NCBI GenBank assembly: GCA_937864005.1
Contig: CALMIL010000145.1
Coordinates: forward strand, 1-35,478
DNA length: 35,478 nucleotides
Origin: an uncultured Burkholderiales bacterium
GTDB taxonomy: Bacteria; Pseudomonadota; Gammaproteobacteria; Burkholderiales; Burkholderiaceae_C
Direction: 5' to 3'
Shown here piece by piece: positions 32,053-35,478 of this stretch (its first letter is position 1; each line of letters begins with the position of its first letter). The position numbers and the translations under genes were made by a program. The notes below the pieces were generated by a model. It was not told where the DNA came from. It saw only the letters and a program-made list of their open reading frames with translations, and did not search any database.

Positions 32053-33506
32053 AGCATCGGCGCGACGAGCGAGGCCAATCCCTCCAGCATGCGTTCGCTC
32101 GGCCGCCGCGCGCGCCAGGCGGCGGCGTCGAGCGCGCGCGCCTCGCGCTCGTAGCCACGCTGCAGGGCGAGCAGCGCGGCGTTGAAATCCGCGTCGTAGA
32201 CGGCGAGCATCAGCTCGAAATTCAGGTGCAGGCTGCGCATGTCCAGATTCACAGTGCCGAACAGCGAGAACTCGTCGTCCACCGTCACGCTCTTGGTGTG
32301 CAGCAGTCCGGCGTCGAATTTGAGCACGCGCGCGCCGGCAGCCAGCAGATCGTCGAAGAAGGCCCGGCTGGCGTAGGTGACGAGCTTCGAATCGTTCACC
32401 GCGGGCAGGATGATCGTCACCTCGACGCCGCGCATCGCCGCGTTCTGCAGCGCGAGCGCGAGCGACGGGTCGGGGACGAAATACGGCGTCGTCAGCACGA
32501 CGCGCCGGCGCGCGATCGCGATCGCATCGACCAGGATGCGCAGGTTGGCGGCGATCTCGACACCGGGCCCGGATGGCACGACCTGGATTCGCGCCGCACC
32601 GCCGACGGCGCGCCGCGCGATATGCGCCGCTGCGCTCGCCGGCACATACGGGTCGCCGGTCTGCAGCTTCCAGTCGAACAGGAAGACCGCGCGCAACCCG
32701 GCGACCGCCGGCCCGGCGACGCGCACCATCGCATCGATCCATTCGCCGACGCCCGAGTCCTGCTTGAAGAAGCGCGGATCAACGAGATTCATGCTGCCGG
32801 TATAGGCGATGCGCTCGTCGACGACGACGACCTTGCGGTGCATGCGCAGATCGGCGCGCTGAAAGACGAGCCCGAGCAGACCGACGGCGAGCGCCACCTC
32901 GAGGCGGATGCCCGCCGCGCGCAGGCGCGCCGGCCAGCGGCCCTTGAGGAACGGCTTGCTGCCGACCGCGTCGAGCAGGACGCGGCATTGCACGCCGCGC
33001 GCCGCCGCGCGTTCCAGCGCCGCGCCGACCTCGTCGGCCGTGCCGCCCTCGTTCCAGATGTAGAACGCCATGTCGACGCTCTCGTGCGCGAGGTCGATAT
33101 CGTCGATGATCGCGCGCAGGATATCTTCGGCGCCGTCGTGCAGCGCGAGCGTCGAACCCCCGAGCACCGGCAGTCCGGCGGCATTCTCGGCGAGCGTCGC
33201 GATGCCGCACAGGGGCACCGGCAGCGAGCGGACCGCCGCGACGTCGGGCTGCCACATCGGCGTCGCGACTTCCGGGAACGAGGCGTAGAACGCGTGCGCG
33301 CGGCGCAGCCGCTTGCGCCCGATCGGCCGCTCGCCGAACAGCAGGTAGGCCACCACGCCGGCGTACGGCACGAGCGCCACCAGCAGCAGCCAGGCAAACG
33401 CGCTGCCCGCCGGGCGGCGCACCCAGATCACGCGCAGCGCGACGCCGCCGACGCCGACGAAGTGGGCGACCGTCAGGAAGACCTCCCAGAACAGCACTGC
33501 GCTCAT
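32049..33506 (-). CDS. cls: Cardiolipin synthase (phospholipase D family)
   Basis: A 485-residue membrane enzyme making cardiolipin from two phosphatidylglycerols or a similar pair. Two N-terminal helices (about 3-28 and 36-57) are followed by two PLD domains with HKD motifs: MHRKVVVVDERIAYTGSMNL near residue 228 and LLHTKSVTVDDEFSLFGTVN near 405. Length equals that of E. coli ClsA (486). Start ATG at 33506 with only a weak Shine-Dalgarno. Its TAG stop is formed by the CTAG end of the palindromic element. I leave the ClsA/B/C subtype open, though two N-terminal helices favour ClsA. Confidence 0.95.
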   Translation of the reverse strand: MSAVLFWEVFLTVAHFVGVGGVALRVIWVRRPAGSAFAWLLLVALVPYAGVVAYLLFGERPIGRKRLRRAHAFYASFPEVATPMWQPDVAAVRSLPVPLCGIATLAENAAGLPVLGGSTLALHDGAEDILRAIIDDIDLAHESVDMAFYIWNEGGTADEVGAALERAAARGVQCRVLLDAVGSKPFLKGRWPARLRAAGIRLEVALAVGLLGLVFQRADLRMHRKVVVVDERIAYTGSMNLVDPRFFKQDSGVGEWIDAMVRVAGPAVAGLRAVFLFDWKLQTGDPYVPASAAAHIARRAVGGAARIQVVPSGPGVEIAANLRILVDAIAIARRRVVLTTPYFVPDPSLALALQNAAMRGVEVTIILPAVNDSKLVTYASRAFFDDLLAAGARVLKFDAGLLHTKSVTVDDEFSLFGTVNLDMRSLHLNFELMLAVYDADFNAALLALQRGYEREARALDAAAWRARRPSERMLEGLASLVAPML

Positions 33507-33684
33507 GAGGCAAGCTCTCGCTCCAGGACGGCCGATCGAGGATCACGGCGCAGGGTCCACGGCGACGTGCCGTCGGCGCTCGCGACGCACCGGTTCATCG
33601 GGCGCCCGACGCGCGACGCCGCTCGCGACACAGACTGCCGCGCGGCAAGACAGGTACTGCTGGCAGCCAGATCGGCTCCCGGGG

Positions 33685-34428
33685 TCAGGGCTTCAACACG
33701 ATATCGGCCACATAGCCGAGGCTGTGTCCCTTCGTATTGTCGGAATCGGCGCCGATGCCGACCGCCGTGACGGCCGGCACCTTGCCCGGGCTTTCGTCGG
33801 AAAAGAGCTTCTCGAAGTCCGCGTTCACGTCGCGCCTTTCGGTCTTCCACTGCTTGAGCCCGCTCGATTCGGACTGCAGGACGATATAGCGCGTGCGGCG
33901 CGAAAACGCGTTGTCCAGCATCGTGCCGATCGGCAGCTTGGCGCCCCAGACATAGCAGACGTTGGCGGTCGACACCGGCTCGTCGGTCTTCGATTGGCCG
34001 ACCTTGAGCAACTGGCGCTCGAGGAACGGCACCTGATCGATCGGCAGGTCGAACGAGACGCAGACCTTGAGCGCGGTATCGTCGCCCTGCTTGACGCGCA
34101 GATCGGCATTCGGCACCGGTTCGTCGACCCGCCACTGCCAAGCCAGCACCGCCGTCGGTGCGGTCCACTTCAGCGGGTGCACGAGGTTGCCGAACGACTG
34201 CACGGCCTCGACCCGGAGCGCCTTGCGGCCATCGATCTCGACCACCGAAAACTGGGTGAACGGCTTGGACTGCGGGGTCTGGCCGGGCAGGCCGACGACG
34301 TGCCACGGTGCGGGCGGCGAACCGGCCTCCTTGAACGGCGTGAGTGCCGCGCCGTCGGCGGCCATGGCCGACGCGGCGGTGGCGAGCAACGCGCAAGTTG
34401 CGATCCGAGCAAGCGAAGTCTCGATCAT
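33685..34428 (-). CDS. Secreted DUF3047 family protein
   Basis: A 247-residue protein with a signal peptide (about residues 1-23, ending ASAMAADGA) and a beta-rich mature part. Features similar to DUF3047 proteins are TQFSVVEIDGRKALRVEA, LAWQWRVDEPVPNADLRVKQ followed by GDD, FERQ-like VPFLERQLLKVG, NVCYVWGAKLPIGTMLDN and the C-terminal AVGIGADSDNTKGHS. The family is periplasmic, probably a beta-sandwich, with no known function. A GAGG Shine-Dalgarno supports the ATG at 34428. It lies between cls and the hydantoinase-like gene on the same strand; 178 bp separate it from cls, where nothing further is recognised. Confidence 0.85.
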   Translation of the reverse strand: MIETSLARIATCALLATAASAMAADGAALTPFKEAGSPPAPWHVVGLPGQTPQSKPFTQFSVVEIDGRKALRVEAVQSFGNLVHPLKWTAPTAVLAWQWRVDEPVPNADLRVKQGDDTALKVCVSFDLPIDQVPFLERQLLKVGQSKTDEPVSTANVCYVWGAKLPIGTMLDNAFSRRTRYIVLQSESSGLKQWKTERRDVNADFEKLFSDESPGKVPAVTAVGIGADSDNTKGHSLGYVADIVLKP

Positions 34429-34545
34429 GATTGCCTCGTATTGTTGTTCGACGCCGTGCGCACGGCCGCGCCGACGCACGCATCGTAGTCGAGAGCGGGA
34501 GAATTCACATCGAACCGCCGCGCCCCGTCGCCCGAGGTCTGCCGA

Positions 34546-35478
34546 TCAGCCGGCGGACGCGCCGTATCCGCCGCCGCCCGGCGTCTCGATGACGAAGACG
34601 TCGCCCGCCGCCATCTCGGTGCTGCCGATGTGGGCGAGCGTCTCGACGCCGCCGTGGGCGCGTTCGACCCGGTTGATGCCGACGGCGCCCGGCTCGCCGC
34701 CGGCCATGCCGAAGGCGGGGATGACGCGGCCGTTGGACAGGATAGCCGCCGTCATCGGCTCGAGAAAGCGCACCCGCCGCACGCCGCCGTCGCCGCCGCG
34801 GTGGCGGCCGGCGCCGCCCGAGCCGGCGCGGATCGCATAGCTTTCGAGGCGCACCGGAAAGCGCATCTCGAGCACCTCGGGGTCGGTCAGGCGCGAGTTC
34901 GTCATGTGCGTCTGCACGACGCTCGTGCCGTCGAAGCCGGGCCCGGCGCCGCTGCCGCCGGAGACCGTTTCGTAGTACTGGTGGCGCGCGTTGCCGAAGG
35001 TGAAGTTGTTCATCGTGCACTGCCCCGACGCCATCACGCCGAGCGCGCCGTAGAGCGCATTCGTGATGCAGCTCGAGGTCTCGACGTTGCCGGCGACGAC
35101 CGACGCCGGGGGCTGCGGATCGAGCATCGAGCGCGCGGGGATGATGACCTCGAGCGGCTTCAGGCACCCGGCGTTGAGCGGGATATCGTCGTCGACCAGG
35201 GTTCGAAAGACGTACAGCACGGCTGCCATGCAGACCGCCGTCGGCGCGTTGAAGTTGTTCGCGAGCTGCGGCGAGCTGCCGGTGAAGTCAATCTTCGCGC
35301 TGCGCGCGGCGGCGTCGACGCGGATCGCGACCTGGATGCGCGCGCCGTTGTCGAGCTCGAGCGTGGACGCGCCGTCCTTCAGCTTGGTGATGACGCGCCG
35401 CACCGATTCCTCGGCGTTGTCCTGCACGTGGCGCATGTAGGCGTGCACGACCGGCAGCCCGAACTGGGCGACGATGCG
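34546..35478 (-). CDS. Hydantoinase B / 5-oxoprolinase C-terminal family, partial
   Basis: The C-terminal 310 residues of a HyuB-type protein; the frame is open to the right edge, so the N-terminus is outside the window. Visible landmarks are [96 protein letters not shown] and [20 protein letters not shown], all strongly conserved. Such subunits pair with HyuA to open hydantoins or 5-oxoproline with ATP, or act in acetone or acetophenone carboxylases. The expected partner subunit would lie beyond the right edge or be fused N-terminally. The C-terminus is a glycine-rich [13 protein letters not shown]. Confidence 0.93.
   Translation of the reverse strand, partial: RIVAQFGLPVVHAYMRHVQDNAEESVRRVITKLKDGASTLELDNGARIQVAIRVDAAARSAKIDFTGSSPQLANNFNAPTAVCMAAVLYVFRTLVDDDIPLNAGCLKPLEVIIPARSMLDPQPPASVVAGNVETSSCITNALYGALGVMASGQCTMNNFTFGNARHQYYETVSGGSGAGPGFDGTSVVQTHMTNSRLTDPEVLEMRFPVRLESYAIRAGSGGAGRHRGGDGGVRRVRFLEPMTAAILSNGRVIPAFGMAGGEPGAVGINRVERAHGGVETLAHIGSTEMAAGDVFVIETPGGGGYGASAG

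Noticed and set aside
1..35478. CRISPR arrays, tRNA and rRNA genes, prophage or complete insertion sequences
   Set aside because: No regularly spaced direct repeats, no cloverleaf-like sequence, no transposase or integrase motifs were seen on either strand.

Overview
The window reads as chromosomal DNA of a high-GC betaproteobacterium, most likely from Burkholderiales or a close relative. Support comes from the gene neighbourhoods xseB-ispA-dxs-folE2, rpsU-yqeY and argH facing an AlgZ/AlgR-type pair, from the strong GC bias at third codon positions, and from a decayed PEP-CTERM protein, a sorting signal common in this class. It is mostly core genome with a few accessory pieces. About 35 protein genes occupy most of the sequence; I found no rRNA, tRNA, CRISPR array or complete insertion sequence.

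Layout. 1-1.4 kb: rpsU, yqeY and a small phosphatase-like DUF442 protein. 1.4-5.5 kb (minus): xseB-ispA-dxs-folE2, joining isoprenoid precursor synthesis, exonuclease VII small subunit and folate synthesis. 5.6-9.2 kb (plus): a Rieske oxygenase, an EamA exporter and a two-domain rhodanese in a tight operon, then a universal stress protein. 9.2-10.5 kb: remains of a TLD-like PEP-CTERM protein, then a PIN/RHH toxin-antitoxin pair with a readable promoter and operator. 10.6-12.4 kb (minus): ZIP metal transporter and an exported dienelactone hydrolase. 12.4-16.6 kb: polyphosphate genes, ppx converging on ppk1-sixA. 16.6-18.5 kb (minus): a NarL-type regulator and a soluble receiver-kinase hybrid. 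18.7-23.7 kb (plus): a chemotaxis operon made of a compact CheZ-like protein, cheY, cheA, a receptor with almost no periplasmic domain, and cheW. 23.7-27.2 kb: a large FtsX-type permease without an adjacent ATPase, divergent from a DOPA-dioxygenase-like enzyme. 27.2-31.9 kb: a repeat-rich intergenic stretch, an AlgR/AlgZ-like LytTR pair, divergent argH, and a small channel-like membrane protein. 31.9-35.5 kb: a 167-bp near-perfect palindromic element between convergent genes, cardiolipin synthase, a secreted DUF3047 protein and a hydantoinase-B-like gene that runs off the right edge.

Most noteworthy: (1) the 167-bp palindrome whose terminal CTAG tetranucleotides supply the stop codons of both flanking convergent genes; (2) the 152-residue CheZ-like protein that keeps the DxxxQ motif and a C-terminal CheY-binding-like tail; (3) a phosphohistidine phosphatase gene translationally linked to polyphosphate kinase, an enzyme that works through phosphohistidine; (4) the channel-like protein with a non-canonical selectivity filter. 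I see no single obviously new multi-gene defence or biosynthetic system.
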